NCBI RefSeq assembly: GCF_014648275.1
Contig: NZ_BMQU01000010.1
Location: forward strand, 124,001 to 188,000
Direction of reading: 5' to 3'
DNA length: 64,000 nt
Source of the DNA: Pseudomonas laurentiana
Lineage (GTDB): Bacteria; Pseudomonadota; Gammaproteobacteria; Pseudomonadales; Pseudomonadaceae
How positions within the stretch are numbered: position 1 is the first letter of the stretch; every line of letters starts with the position of its first letter. Below, piece after piece: positions 16,133 through 25,605 of the stretch. The notes beneath the pieces were generated by a model, which worked only from the letters and a program-made list of their open reading frames with translations, had not been told where the DNA came from and ran no database searches. The position numbers were made by a program, and so were the translations under genes.

Positions 16133-18172
16133 TTATTTGATGCGTTGACCTGGTTTTGCACCGCTGTCGGGGCTCAACAGGTAGATCTCTTCACCGCCTG
16201 GGCCGGCAGCCATCACCATGCCCTCGGAAATGCCGAAGCGCATTTTGCGCGGCTTGAGGTTGGCGATCATCATGGTCAGCCGACCTTCCAGCTTGGCAGG
16301 GTCCGGGTAGGCCGACTTGATGCCGGAGAACACGTTGCGTTGCTCGTCACCGATGTCCAGGGTCAGGCGCAGGAGTTTGTCGGCACCTTCGACTGCTTCA
16401 GCCTTGAGGATCAGGGCAACCCGCAGGTCAACGGCCGCAAAGGTGTCGAAGTCGATCTCTGGCGACAGCGGATCCTTGGCCAGCTCGCCGTTGCCGGCCG
16501 CTACGCTGGTCTGGGTTGCTTCCAGGTCTTCTTTGCTGGCGGCAGTCATGGCCTCGACCTTGACCGGGTCGATACGGCTCATAAGCGCCTTGAACGGGTT
16601 CAGCTTGTGGTTGACGAGGCGGGTCTGATGGTCGGCCCAGGTCAGCGGGGCGACGTTCAGGAATGCTTCGGCATCGGCGGCCAGCACTGGCAGTACCGGT
16701 TTGAGGAAAATCACCAGTTGGCGGAACAGGTTGACGCCTTGGGCGCAGATCGCCTGGACTTCGTCCTGTTTACCTTCCTGCTTGGCCAGGGACCAAGGTG
16801 CCTTGTCGGCAATCCAGGCGTTCGCGCGGTCGGCCAGGGCCATGATTTCGCGCATGGCCCGGGCGAAGTCACGGTTTTCATAGGCTTCGGCAATGCCGGG
16901 CGCAGCAGCCAGGAAGGCTTCGGTCAGTTCAGGTGCGGCATCGCCATCGACCATGACCCCATCGTTGCCCTTGTGGATGAAACCGGCGCAACGGCTGGCG
17001 ATGTTGACGACCTTGCCAACCAGGTCAGAGTTGACCTTCTGCACGAAGTCTTCCAGGTTCAGGTCGAGGTCGTCCACGCCACGGCTGAGTTTGGCGGCGT
17101 AGTAGTAGCGCAGGTACTCCGGGGACAGATGGTCCAGGTAGGTGCGGGCCTTGATGAAGGTGCCGCGCGATTTGGACATTTTCTGACCATTGACCGTCAG
17201 GTAGCCGTGAACGTTGATGCCAGTAGGCTTGCGGTAGCCGGCGCCTTCGAGCATGGCGGGCCAGAACAGGGCGTGGAAGTTGACGATGTCCTTGCCGATG
17301 AAATGGTACAGCTCGGCTTTCGAGTCCTTGTTCCAGAACGCGTCGAAGTCCAGCTCCGGGCGGCGGTCGCAGAGGTTCTTGAAGCTGGCCATGTAGCCAA
17401 TCGGTGCATCCAGCCAGACGTAGAAGTACTTGCCGGGCTCATCCGGGATCTCGAAGCCGAAATACGGCGCATCGCGGGAGATGTCCCATTCCTGCAAGCC
17501 AGCATCGAGCCATTCGGCGATCTTGTTGGCCACGGCGTCCTGCAGGGTGCCGCTGCGGGTCCAGCTCTGCAGCATGGCCTGGAAGTCAGGTAGCTTGAAG
17601 AAAAAGTGCTGGGAGTCCTTCAGGACCGGGGTAGCGCCGGAGATTGCCGACTTGGGGTTTTTCAGTTCGGTTGGCGCGTAGGTGGCGCCGCATTTCTCGC
17701 AGTTGTCACCGTACTGGTCTTCTGCCGCGCATTTCGGGCAGGTGCCCTTGATGAAGCGGTCGGCCAGGAACATTTTCTTGTCCGGGTCGAAATACTGGGT
17801 GATCGAGCGGGTTGCGATGTGCCCGGCGTCACGCAGCTTCAGGTAGATATGGCTCGACAGCGCCCGGTTTTCTTCGGCGTGGGTCGAGTGGAAGTTGTCG
17901 AAGTCCACCAGGAAATCGGCAAAATCGCTGCTGTGTTCCGCTTGCACGCCGGCAATCAGCTGTTCCGGGGTAATACCTTCTTTTTCGGCACGCAGCATGA
18001 TTGCCGAACCGTGGGCATCGTCAGCGCAGACATAGATGCACTGGTTGCCGCGAAGCTTCTGGAAACGCACCCACATGTCGGTCTGGATGTATTCGAGCAT
18101 GTGGCCAAGGTGAATGGAACCGTTGGCATAGGGGAGGGCGCTGGTGACTAGAATCTGGCGTGGCTCGGACAT
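16133..18172 (-). CDS. metG: Methionyl-tRNA synthetase
   Basis: This 679-residue enzyme charges tRNA(Met). The class I catalytic core has HLGHM (HIGH motif) near residue 22 and KMSKS near residue 336. A four-cysteine zinc knuckle (CPKC and CEKC) lies near 145-160. The C-terminal 110 residues form the OB-fold tRNA-binding and dimerisation domain, starting at [14 protein letters not shown]. Length and architecture are those of the long dimeric MetG. It is divergent from mrp. Confidence 0.97.
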   Translation of the reverse strand: MSEPRQILVTSALPYANGSIHLGHMLEYIQTDMWVRFQKLRGNQCIYVCADDAHGSAIMLRAEKEGITPEQLIAGVQAEHSSDFADFLVDFDNFHSTHAEENRALSSHIYLKLRDAGHIATRSITQYFDPDKKMFLADRFIKGTCPKCAAEDQYGDNCEKCGATYAPTELKNPKSAISGATPVLKDSQHFFFKLPDFQAMLQSWTRSGTLQDAVANKIAEWLDAGLQEWDISRDAPYFGFEIPDEPGKYFYVWLDAPIGYMASFKNLCDRRPELDFDAFWNKDSKAELYHFIGKDIVNFHALFWPAMLEGAGYRKPTGINVHGYLTVNGQKMSKSRGTFIKARTYLDHLSPEYLRYYYAAKLSRGVDDLDLNLEDFVQKVNSDLVGKVVNIASRCAGFIHKGNDGVMVDGDAAPELTEAFLAAAPGIAEAYENRDFARAMREIMALADRANAWIADKAPWSLAKQEGKQDEVQAICAQGVNLFRQLVIFLKPVLPVLAADAEAFLNVAPLTWADHQTRLVNHKLNPFKALMSRIDPVKVEAMTAASKEDLEATQTSVAAGNGELAKDPLSPEIDFDTFAAVDLRVALILKAEAVEGADKLLRLTLDIGDEQRNVFSGIKSAYPDPAKLEGRLTMMIANLKPRKMRFGISEGMVMAAGPGGEEIYLLSPDSGAKPGQRIK

Positions 18173-18324
18173 GGGGGCTCGGCTACTTTCGGCTACAAGA
18201 GATGAAACGGAGATCGGCCACTATAAAACGCCGGGAAATATATTTCACCCCGTGGACGTATCTGGGCGTGTTTCACGGGTTAGCATAGTCACCTGTTTTA
18301 CTCAGTCTTTTATCGGGAGTCTCC

Positions 18325-19419
18325 ATGAGTGCCGTCACTCGCGCAGCCGTCGAATCCGTCCTTCGTCAATACACCGACCCTTACCTGAACCAGGATCCGG
18401 TCAGCGCTGGCTGTGTCCAGGCTATCGACATCCAGGGTGAGCGCGTCAGCGTGAAGCTGCAACTGGGCTATGCCGCCGGGCTGTTCAAGAAAGGGTGGGC
18501 GCAGGTGCTGCAGACCGCTATCGAAGGGATGGATGGCGTTGCTGCGGCCACCGTCGAGATCGATTGCGTGATTGCCGCGCACAAGGCTCAGGCGCAGATT
18601 CCGGGGTTGGCCAACGTCAAGAACATCATTGCCGTTGCATCCGGCAAGGGCGGTGTCGGCAAGTCCACAACGGCGGCCAACCTGGCCTTGGCCCTGGCCC
18701 GCGAGGGTGCCCGCGTGGGTATTCTGGATGCCGATATCTATGGTCCGAGCCAAGGTGTGATGTTCGGCATCGCTGAAGGTACCCGACCGAAGGTCAAGGA
18801 TCAGAAGTGGTTTGTGCCGCTTCAGGCCCACGGTGTCGAGGTGATGTCCATGGCGTTCCTGACCGACGACAACACCCCGATGGTCTGGCGCGGCCCTATG
18901 GTGTCCGGCGCACTGCTGCAACTGGTTACACAGACTGCATGGGACAACCTGGATTACCTGGTGATCGACATGCCGCCGGGCACGGGTGATATCCAGTTGA
19001 CCCTGGCTCAGAAGGTGCCGGTGGCAGGTTCTGTCATTGTGACTACGCCTCAGGATCTGGCCCTGCTGGATGCCAGAAAAGGTGTGGAAATGTTCCGTAA
19101 GGTCAACATTCCGGTGCTGGGCGTGGTCGAGAACATGGCGGTGCACATCTGCTCGAATTGTGGCCATGCCGAGCACCTGTTCGGTGAGGGTGGCGGTGAG
19201 AAGCTGGCGACACAGTACGGGGTCGAGTTGTTGGCGTCGTTGCCGCTGTCGATGCTGATTCGCGAACAGGCGGATAGCGGCAAGCCGACAGCCATCGCCG
19301 AGCCGGAAAGCCAGATCGCCATGGTTTACCAGGAACTGGCCCGTCAGGTGGGGGCACGGATCGTGCTGCAGGAAGCTGCAAGCCCGGCAATGCCGAGCAT
19401 TACTGTCAGCGAAGACTGA
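18325..19419 (+). CDS. apbC: Mrp/ApbC iron-sulfur cluster carrier ATPase
   Basis: This 364-residue protein has an N-terminal MIP18-type domain of about 90 residues and a ParA/MinD-type ATPase domain. The deviant Walker A is SGKGGVGKST near residues 106-115, followed by DADIYGPSQ and DMPPGTGD. The CSNCGHAEHLFG motif near residue 275 supplies the CxxC used to bridge a [4Fe-4S] cluster between subunits. It works in cytosolic Fe-S cluster assembly. It is divergent from metG, an arrangement common to many gammaproteobacteria. Confidence 0.95.
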   Translation: MSAVTRAAVESVLRQYTDPYLNQDPVSAGCVQAIDIQGERVSVKLQLGYAAGLFKKGWAQVLQTAIEGMDGVAAATVEIDCVIAAHKAQAQIPGLANVKNIIAVASGKGGVGKSTTAANLALALAREGARVGILDADIYGPSQGVMFGIAEGTRPKVKDQKWFVPLQAHGVEVMSMAFLTDDNTPMVWRGPMVSGALLQLVTQTAWDNLDYLVIDMPPGTGDIQLTLAQKVPVAGSVIVTTPQDLALLDARKGVEMFRKVNIPVLGVVENMAVHICSNCGHAEHLFGEGGGEKLATQYGVELLASLPLSMLIREQADSGKPTAIAEPESQIAMVYQELARQVGARIVLQEAASPAMPSITVSED

Positions 19420-19489
19420 CCTCTCCAGGTGCCGGCGATATGATCGCCGGCACCGCTGGCTGCTTCACCGCTAATGAAATCGCGGGAAT

Positions 19490-19519
19490 AAAAAAACCCC
19501 GCCTGTTAAGGGCGGGGTT
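19490..19519 (-). terminator. cspA terminator
   Basis: The 9-bp stem AACCCCGCC / GGCGGGGTT around a 7-nt loop is followed, on the minus strand, by TTTTTTTATT. It is 22 bp past the cold shock gene stop and may also end mrp transcripts. Confidence 0.9.
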
Positions 19520-19541
19520 CTTTCAAGCTAAAAAGCGGAAG

Positions 19542-19751
19542 TTAGATAACTTCTACTTCTTCAGCCTGCATGCCTTTCTGGCCGCGGGTAGCGACGAAAG
19601 AGACCTGTTGGCCTTCTTTCAGGCTCTTGAAGCCGTCAGCCTTGATGGCTTTGAAGTGTACGAACAGGTCGTCACCGGATTGTGGAGTGATGAAGCCGAA
19701 GCCTTTTTCATCGTTGAACCACTTAACGGTACCGGTTTGGCGATTGGACAT
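19542..19751 (-). CDS. CspA-family cold shock protein
   Basis: This 69-residue OB-fold protein binds single-stranded RNA and DNA. RNP1 is KGFGFIT and RNP2 is LFVHF. The N-terminus [15 protein letters not shown] is typical of the family. Strong AAGGAG lies 8 nt before the ATG. The gap upstream is long enough for the extended 5' leader usual for CspA mRNAs. It is a single-gene unit with a clear terminator. Which csp paralogue it is cannot be told from here. Confidence 0.95.
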   Translation of the reverse strand: MSNRQTGTVKWFNDEKGFGFITPQSGDDLFVHFKAIKADGFKSLKEGQQVSFVATRGQKGMQAEEVEVI

Positions 19752-20102
19752 TGGATGTCTCCTTGGACAAAGTTAACTACGGTTCAGGAAACGCCCTGGC
19801 CGAGACTGAGTGCAAAGAGCAGGAAAATTCATGAAGATGTGTTGATCGAAATCTTGCATCAGGTAGAGATTCTCAGTGACATTGTGCAGCACAGTGGCGT
19901 CACCTTAACCCTTTTTCCAGAACGTGCCAATGGTCTTGTTGAGCTTTCGCGAAAATGCATGACTGACGGTGCATGCTGTGCCTGTCCAGGTGCCGTCCGG
20001 CCGCTATCTGACGGCCACTGCCGCACGGAACTTTGAACCCGGCGCCCGGCCCGGTAAGATGCGCATCAGATTTTTTCACCTCGCTATTTTCAGGACACCG
20101 CC
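19752..20102. other. cspA leader / dcd promoter region
   Basis: This 351-bp gap between the divergent cspA and dcd genes has no credible gene. It probably includes a long structured 5' leader for the cold shock gene, near 19752-19900, and the dcd promoter close to 20055-20075 (a TAAGAT-like -10). No defined riboswitch was recognised. Confidence 0.45.
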
Positions 20103-20669
20103 ATGAGCATCAAATCGGACAAGTGGATTCGCCGCATGGCGCAAGAGCACGGCATGATCGAGCCTTTCGTCGAGCGCCAGATGCGTGGTGAGGGTGCCGA
20201 CCGGCTGATCTCCTTTGGCGTCTCCAGCTACGGCTACGACGTGCGTTGTGCCGACGAGTTCAAGGTGTTCACCAACATCAACTCTGCGACTGTCGATCCG
20301 AAAAACTTCGATGCCGGCAGCTTTGTCGACATCAAGAGCGACGTTTGCATTATTCCGCCGAACTCCTTCGCACTGGCGCGAACCGTCGAGTACTTCCGTA
20401 TTCCTCGCAACGTGCTGACCATCTGCCTGGGCAAAAGCACTTATGCCCGCTGCGGCATCATCGTCAACGTGACGCCGCTGGAGCCGGAATGGGAGGGCCA
20501 CGTTACCCTGGAGTTCTCCAATACCACGACGTTGCCGGCCAAGATCTACGCCAACGAGGGTGTGGCACAGATGCTGTTCCTGGAGTCCGACGAAGAGTGT
20601 GAAGTGTCGTACAAGGACCGTGGTGGCAAGTACCAGGGCCAACGCGGCGTGACCTTGCCGCGCGCCTGA
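20103..20669 (+). CDS. dcd: dCTP deaminase
   Basis: This 188-residue homotrimeric enzyme deaminates dCTP to dUTP for thymidylate synthesis. The [10 protein letters not shown] segment and [10 protein letters not shown] (SxxxR-type catalytic arginine region) are diagnostic. [16 protein letters not shown] carries the catalytic glutamate, and [11 protein letters not shown] the C-terminal lid. The length is the family norm. It is a single gene downstream of the cold shock leader, unrelated to its neighbours. Confidence 0.96.
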   Translation: MSIKSDKWIRRMAQEHGMIEPFVERQMRGEGADRLISFGVSSYGYDVRCADEFKVFTNINSATVDPKNFDAGSFVDIKSDVCIIPPNSFALARTVEYFRIPRNVLTICLGKSTYARCGIIVNVTPLEPEWEGHVTLEFSNTTTLPAKIYANEGVAQMLFLESDEECEVSYKDRGGKYQGQRGVTLPRA

Positions 20670-20762
20670 GGCGACGAATCGAAGGAATTCTTCGCGTGTG
20701 CTGTACTCCAATGAAGGCAGTCGGTGCGCAATGCGCGTACCGGCCCTGATTGGGAGTGACTG

Positions 20763-20990
20763 ATGAAAATCGACCCGACCCTCAGCGCCAAACTGGCGGT
20801 ACTGCAGCCCAACCAGGTCGGTGTGCTGGCATGGTCGCTGCTCGCGTACCCACACCCTGTCAGCGCAGGCGGGATACCCGGTCAGCCGGATCCTGACACC
20901 CCGAATACCCCTGAACCGGGCACTCCACAGCCGATGGAGCCGGGCGAGCCGGCCTTGCCAGACGAGCCGCCACCGGTGCCTGTGGCCTGA
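20763..20990 (+). CDS. Small proline-rich hypothetical protein
   Basis: I do not recognise a function for this 75-residue product. The first 35 residues look helical and neutral (SAKLAVLQPNQVGVLAWSLLAYP). The remainder is a Pro/Glu/Gly repeat with units such as PGTPQPMEPGEP, a disordered tail. The ATG is preceded by GGGAGTGACTG, a reasonable Shine-Dalgarno sequence at 20753-20757. It fits between dcd and the transporter operon without overlapping either. The coherent composition and ribosome site favour a real gene. Confidence 0.5.
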   Translation: MKIDPTLSAKLAVLQPNQVGVLAWSLLAYPHPVSAGGIPGQPDPDTPNTPEPGTPQPMEPGEPALPDEPPPVPVA

Positions 20991-21010
20991 CCGTCGTTAC
21001 GCCTGGCGCA

Positions 21011-21775
21011 TCACTTCAGGTTGCCACTGAGAAACTGGCGCAGGCGCTCGCTTCTGGGGGCGCCGAGCACCTCAGACGGCGATCCCTGCTCTTCGACCAA
21101 CCCTTGGTGCAGGAACAGCACCTGGCTTGAGACTTGTCGGGCAAAGGCCATCTCATGGGTGACCATGATCATGGTGCGGCCTTCCTCGGCCAGCCCCTGG
21201 ATAACCCTGAGTACCTCGCCTACCAGTTCCGGGTCCAGTGCGGAGGTCGGTTCGTCGAACAGCATCACCTCTGGCTCCATGGCCAGTGCGCGGGCTATGG
21301 CGACGCGTTGCTGCTGGCCACCGGAGAGAAACGCCGGGTACTGTTCAGCCAGCTGTGGGGCCAGGCCGACTTTGTTCAGGTATTTTCGGGCCCGTTCTTC
21401 GGCCTCATGCTTACTCACCCCAAGTACTCGTCTCGGCGCCATGCTGACATTTTCCAGCACGGTCATATGGCTCCACAGGTTGAAGTGTTGGAACACCATG
21501 GCCAGTCGGGTGCGGATTCGTTGCAGTTCATCGGGGTCGGCGACGTGCATGCCGTGGCGGTCGTGACGCATCTCGACGGCTTTACCGTCCAGGGTCATGC
21601 GACCATCATCAGGTTGCTCAAGAAAGTTGATGCAGCGCAGGAAGGTACTCTTGCCCGAGCCGCTGGCACCGATCAGGCAGATGACATCGCCCGCGTTGGC
21701 CTTTAGCGAAACCCCCTTCAGTACATGATGTTTGCCATAGCTTTTGTGCAGGTCTTCGATCGTCAGTTTGTACAT
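21011..21775 (-). CDS. aotP: Amino acid ABC transporter ATPase (AotP/HisP type)
   Basis: This 254-residue ATPase of the polar amino acid uptake family has Walker A GASGSGKS near residue 36, the Q-loop VFQHFNLWSHM, the signature [15 protein letters not shown] and Walker B VMLFDEPTSALD. It ends an operon of binding protein, two permeases and an M14-type peptidase homologue, in the order of P. aeruginosa aotJQMOP, which imports arginine and ornithine. No argR gene follows, unlike in the P. aeruginosa operon. Substrate assignment is by synteny and family. Confidence 0.85.
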   Translation of the reverse strand: MYKLTIEDLHKSYGKHHVLKGVSLKANAGDVICLIGASGSGKSTFLRCINFLEQPDDGRMTLDGKAVEMRHDRHGMHVADPDELQRIRTRLAMVFQHFNLWSHMTVLENVSMAPRRVLGVSKHEAEERARKYLNKVGLAPQLAEQYPAFLSGGQQQRVAIARALAMEPEVMLFDEPTSALDPELVGEVLRVIQGLAEEGRTMIMVTHEMAFARQVSSQVLFLHQGLVEEQGSPSEVLGAPRSERLRQFLSGNLK

Positions 21776-21784
21776 GCGCGGCTC

Positions 21785-22900
21785 TCAAGGCGATAACAGA
21801 TAGCCGCTGCGGTAGGCCTCACGACCCGCCACATGGGCAATGACCATGCCGGCTGTCGCCATGCGCCGTAACGAACGCGCATAGAGCAGACCGGGTTGAG
21901 TGTTGCACACTGGGGTCACGCGATCGTTTAGCGGGTCGATGACCTCGGCAATCAGATCGCCTGCCTGCAGGTACTGTCCCGGTTTGGCGTGGAACACCAG
22001 TAACCCCCCCAAGGGTGTTGCTACCGGCTCTACGCCTGCCAGCGGCGTAGCCGGGTAGGGCAGTGCTGGCAGTGGAGCCGCTTCGCCTTCGATGGCGCCA
22101 GCATGCACCAGATAGTGCAGGATCGCTTCACAGTCGCGTTGGGCCATTGGGTGGCTGACATCGCCCTGCCCCCGCAGTTCTACCGTGACCGAAAAGCTGC
22201 CTTGGGGTATGGGGTAATGCTTGCCGAAGCGCTGTTGCAGTTGCCACCAGACGAGGGTGAAGCATTCGTCGAAGGATTGGCCGCCGGAGTCGGTTGCCAG
22301 CAGGCTGGCCTGGGCACCGAGGTAGCGCGACAGCGGTTCGACCTTCGGCCAGGCTTCTGGCGTGGTGTACAGGTGTTCGACCGCCTCGAAGTCGCAGTGC
22401 AAGTCGAGGACCATGTCGGCATCGCAGGCGAGGCGCTGGAGGGTCAGGCGCTGCGACTGCAGGGGTGTCAGGGCCGAGTGTGCTTCCAGTGTCCGGCGCA
22501 GGCTTTGACGGATCAGTTCGACGTTATGCTGTGCATCCTGCGTCAGACTGGCTTCGATCTGATCGCCGATCGAATCGCTCAGGTCGATGAAGTTTCGATT
22601 GAAGTTTTCCCCGCTTTGCAGCTCGTAGCGGCCCAGCGGAACGTCCATCAGCACCTGTTCGAGGCCTACCGGGTTGGCAATCGGTACCAGAACGATGTGC
22701 TGGCGCAGGTGCCCTTGGGCTTCAAGTGTGCTCAAACGCTGCTTCAAGTGCCAGGCGACCAGCATGCCGGGCAGTTCGTCGGCATGCAGTGAAGCCTGGA
22801 TATAGATTTTACCGGCGCCTTTGGGGCCGAAATGGAAGCTGTGGATGTGCCGGGCGATACCAGGTACCGGGGCCAGGATTTCGTGGATTTCGTGGTGCAT
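21785..22900 (-). CDS. aotO: AotO-like zinc peptidase/deacylase family protein
   Basis: This 371-residue protein belongs to the succinylglutamate desuccinylase/aspartoacylase (M14-like) family. Metal ligands are in SLHADE (H39, E42) and DLHCDFE (histidine). The C-terminal 90 residues resemble a lipoyl-like beta domain (LLVFHAKPGQYLQAGDLIAEV). The start is set at the ATG giving MHHEIHEIL, with AGGA 8 nt upstream; an upstream extension would run into the preceding permease gene. In P. aeruginosa the homologue AotO is not needed for arginine transport, so its role is unclear. It may process acylated or peptide-bound substrates. Confidence 0.8.
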   Translation of the reverse strand: MHHEIHEILAPVPGIARHIHSFHFGPKGAGKIYIQASLHADELPGMLVAWHLKQRLSTLEAQGHLRQHIVLVPIANPVGLEQVLMDVPLGRYELQSGENFNRNFIDLSDSIGDQIEASLTQDAQHNVELIRQSLRRTLEAHSALTPLQSQRLTLQRLACDADMVLDLHCDFEAVEHLYTTPEAWPKVEPLSRYLGAQASLLATDSGGQSFDECFTLVWWQLQQRFGKHYPIPQGSFSVTVELRGQGDVSHPMAQRDCEAILHYLVHAGAIEGEAAPLPALPYPATPLAGVEPVATPLGGLLVFHAKPGQYLQAGDLIAEVIDPLNDRVTPVCNTQPGLLYARSLRRMATAGMVIAHVAGREAYRSGYLLSP

Positions 22901-22908
22901 GAACAGTC

Positions 22909-23619
22909 CTAGTGAGCAGGGCCTAGAAAGGCCAGCCAACGTCGTTCGGCCAGGCGGAACAGGCCTACCAGGGCGAAGGTCACGCTCAGGTAGATCAGTG
23001 CGGCGATACCGAACGACTGAAACGTCAGAAAAGTGGCCGAGTTGGCGTCGCGGGCGACCTTGAGGATGTCCGGGATCGTGGCGGTAAACGCCACGGTGGT
23101 CGAGTGCAGCATCAGGATCACCTCATTGCTGTAGAACGGCAGCGAGCGCCTAAGGGCCGACGGCATGATGATGTAAGCATAGAGTTTCCAGCCGCGCAGG
23201 CCATAGGCTTTGGCCGCTTCTACCTCGCCATGCGCCATGCTGCGAATGGCCCCGGCGAAAATTTCCGTGGTGTAGGCGCAGGTGTTCAGGGCAAACGCCA
23301 GGATGGTGCAGTTCATCGCATCGCGGAAGAAACTGTCGAGCAGCGGCTGTGCGCGCACGGCTGCGATGCTGTAGATGCCGGTGTAGCAAATGAGCAGTTG
23401 GATATACAACGGGGTGCCACGAAACAGGTAGGTGTAGAACTGCACCGGCATGCGGATCCAGACGGATCGCGAAACCCGTGCGATCGACAAGGGGATGGAA
23501 ACGAGAAAGCCAATCAGCAGTGAGGCCGAAAGCAGCCACATGGTCATCGCCAGCCCGGTGATATGGGTGCCGTCGGTGTAGAGGAAGGCCCGCCAGTATT
23601 CTTGCAGTAGTTCGATCAT
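22909..23619 (-). CDS. aotM: Amino acid ABC permease (AotM/HisM type)
   Basis: This 236-residue inner-membrane permease has five hydrophobic helices. The permease EAA loop is EVEAAKAYGLRGWKLYAYIIMPSAL-like (near residue 145), where the ATPase couples. YLFRGTPLYIQL is typical of the HisM/GlnP group. Its ATG overlaps the stop of aotQ by 4 bp, and the next gene starts 8 bp after it, so all are in one operon. Confidence 0.87.
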   Translation of the reverse strand: MIELLQEYWRAFLYTDGTHITGLAMTMWLLSASLLIGFLVSIPLSIARVSRSVWIRMPVQFYTYLFRGTPLYIQLLICYTGIYSIAAVRAQPLLDSFFRDAMNCTILAFALNTCAYTTEIFAGAIRSMAHGEVEAAKAYGLRGWKLYAYIIMPSALRRSLPFYSNEVILMLHSTTVAFTATIPDILKVARDANSATFLTFQSFGIAALIYLSVTFALVGLFRLAERRWLAFLGPAH

Positions 23620-24344
23620 CGTAGTGCCTCCCGAGTGCCTGCGTTGTAGCGCCGTTCAAGCCAGCGCAAGGCAACGTTCGAGGCACTGGTGATCATCAGG
23701 TAGATCAAGGCCGCCAGTACCAGGAAGTAAAACAGTTGATAGCTGCTCTTGCCGGCATCCTGAGCAGCTTTGACCAGGTCGGCCAGGCCGATGATCGACA
23801 CCAGTGCAGTGGCCTTGAGCATCACCATCCAGTTGTTGCCGATACCCGGCAGGGCATAACGCATCATTTGCGGGAAGACCACAAAGCGAAAGCGTTGGAA
23901 GCGTTTGAGGCCATAGGCTGTCGCCGCTTCGACCTGGCCACGAGGAACCGCCAGAATCGCGCCGCGAAAGGTTTCGGTGAAGTAGGCACCATAGATGAAG
24001 CCCAGGGTAATGACCCCTGCAGCGAATGGATCGATCTCGATGTAGTCCCATCCCAGCGCTTCGGTCAGGCTGGTCAGCCAGGTCTGCAGGCTATAGAAAA
24101 TCAGCAGCATCAGCACCAGGTCGGGTATCCCGCGAATCAGCGTGGTGTAGACCTGAGCGGTAATGCGTAGCACGCGTACGGAAGAGAGTTTGGCGCTGGC
24201 GCCGAGCAGGCCCAGGCCGACGCTGACCAACAACGACATCAGCGACAGATTGATGGTCATCCAGGTGCCCTTCAACAGCAGTGGGCCGAAACCCTTCAAG
24301 CTGAATGCCGAGAGCCCCAGATGCTGCAGCAGGTCTTCAAACAT
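23616..24344 (-). CDS. aotQ: Amino acid ABC permease (AotQ/HisQ type)
   Basis: This 242-residue permease pairs with the AotM homologue to form the transmembrane channel. It has about five helices. The coupling loop is GQVEAATAYGLKRFQRFR near residue 150, and TLIRGIPDLVLML is the conserved N-terminal membrane motif. It follows the binding-protein gene across a 92-bp gap with a strong stem-loop, which probably lowers or stabilises the downstream message. Confidence 0.87.
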   Translation of the reverse strand: MFEDLLQHLGLSAFSLKGFGPLLLKGTWMTINLSLMSLLVSVGLGLLGASAKLSSVRVLRITAQVYTTLIRGIPDLVLMLLIFYSLQTWLTSLTEALGWDYIEIDPFAAGVITLGFIYGAYFTETFRGAILAVPRGQVEAATAYGLKRFQRFRFVVFPQMMRYALPGIGNNWMVMLKATALVSIIGLADLVKAAQDAGKSSYQLFYFLVLAALIYLMITSASNVALRWLERRYNAGTREALR

Positions 24345-24391
24345 GACGTGACCCTATGGCAGTGATTAATGCAATTGTGCGGGGAACAGTA

Positions 24392-24430
24392 GAAGCCGAC
24401 CTGGCGAGTGATCCTGGCAAGGTCGGCTTC
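24392..24430 (-). other. Intra-operon stem-loop between aotJ and aotQ
   Basis: GAAGCCGACC and GGTCGGCTTC form a perfect 10-bp stem 7 bp after the binding-protein stop codon. There is no T-run, so it more likely protects the 3' end of the binding-protein message than fully terminates it, as is common in ABC importer operons. Confidence 0.6.
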
Positions 24431-24436
24431 CAGGGG

Positions 24437-25219
24437 TTACTTGCCGCTGTACAGGTTCAGATCGCCAAAGTGCTTTTTCTGCAGTTTTTCGTAGGTGCCA
24501 TCATCGTGTAACGCTTTGATACCCTTGTTCAGCAGGGTTTGCAGTTCGCTGTTACCTTTGCGGATACCAATCGCTGTCTTGGCTGGGAGCAGTTCGCTGT
24601 CGACTGGCTTGCTGACTTCGTAGCCGCTGCCCTGTGGCGTCTTCAGGAAACCGAGTTCAGCCTGCAACATGTCCTGGATCGAGGCGTCGAGTCGCCCAGA
24701 GATCAAGTCGGCGTAAACCTGATCCTGGTTCTGATAGGCCTGGGTCTTGACCCCGGCCTTGTCCAGTACCGCTTTGGCATAGGCTTCCTGAATGGTGCCT
24801 TGTTCATAGCCGACTGTCTTGCCGGCCAGAGAGGCCGGGTCGGTGCTCAGGCCTGCGCCTTTTTTGAAGACCAGCGAGGTTGGGCCAGAGAACAGTTCAT
24901 CAGAGAAGTCGATGGCCTTTTGCCTGGCGGGAGTGACCGTCATTGACGAAATCACACCGTCGAACTTGTTGGCCTTGAGGCCTGGAATCATGCCGTCGAA
25001 GTCACTTTCAACCCACTTGCATTTGACTTTTAGTTCCGCGCAAATCGCATTGCCCAGGTCAATATCGAAACCCACCAGGCTGCCATCAGCGGCCTTGGAT
25101 TCAAATGGTGCGTAGGAAGGGTCGACGCCGAAGCGCAGCTCCTTGTAGTCCTTGGCCATAGCGGCGTTGGCGGTCAGGCACAATGCAAGTGCGGAAAGCG
25201 TCAGCCATGCTTTTTTCAT
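24437..25219 (-). CDS. aotJ: Periplasmic arginine/ornithine-type binding protein (AotJ-like)
   Basis: This 260-residue solute-binding protein starts with a cleavable signal peptide (KKAWLTLSALALCLTANAAMA, cleavage about residue 22). A family 3 binding domain follows: LRFGVDPSYAPFES, GFDIDLGNAICAEL, SSMTVTPARQKAIDFS and AYQNQDQVYADLISGRLDA. It resembles the Lys/Arg/Orn/His-binding ArgT/HisJ/AotJ group. It is first in the operon. I saw no good TGTCGC-N8-AA ArgR pair in its promoter, unlike argF and argG. Confidence 0.85.
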   Translation of the reverse strand: MKKAWLTLSALALCLTANAAMAKDYKELRFGVDPSYAPFESKAADGSLVGFDIDLGNAICAELKVKCKWVESDFDGMIPGLKANKFDGVISSMTVTPARQKAIDFSDELFSGPTSLVFKKGAGLSTDPASLAGKTVGYEQGTIQEAYAKAVLDKAGVKTQAYQNQDQVYADLISGRLDASIQDMLQAELGFLKTPQGSGYEVSKPVDSELLPAKTAIGIRKGNSELQTLLNKGIKALHDDGTYEKLQKKHFGDLNLYSGK

Positions 25220-25605
25220 TGTGTTGTCCTTGCGTCCGATGAGTGCTTTGAATGTGTCACGACCGTTACCGGCCGAAGTGAGACATCAATGTGATAGCAA
25301 ATATCGCACCATAATTGCGCATGGCATGAGCAGTCGCCGAATTTGGCCGGCCATAAGGCGATGGTCGCGCCTTGGGCGCTCAAGAGACGAACAAAGGCGC
25401 GCGTGTCCGACGCACCGAAGGCGCGAGGCGGTTGCCTTCAGGCCTCAATAGCGTGCGTCGGCCGCTTTCCCGGAGTAGGCCAACCCGTGACGTTCTTTGG
25501 GTGGGTATCAGAGGCAAGGCTGGGGCCTGGCTGGCCCCGGTTTCGCAGTAGCGGATGGGTCGGATGCGCCCATGACTGAGGCATGGGCGCAAGGCTGTTA
25601 CGAGG
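25220..25605. other. aotJ promoter region and spacer to quiP
   Basis: This 386-bp gap holds the promoter side of aotJ (25220-25330, AT-richer, with TGTGATAGCAAATATCGCA) and GC-rich spacer sequence without a credible gene. A hairpin at 25565-25591 marks the end of the quiP transcript. Confidence 0.5.
25565..25591 (-). terminator. quiP 3' hairpin
   Basis: TGCGCCCATG pairs perfectly over 10 bp with CATGGGCGCA around a 7-nt loop, 14 bp past the quiP stop. It lacks a T-run. Confidence 0.6.

Noticed and set aside
15863-17593. Long open frame antisense to metG
   Set aside because: It lies wholly opposite a conserved metG gene, has no recognisable motif, and follows the codon bias expected as a mirror of GC-rich coding sequence.
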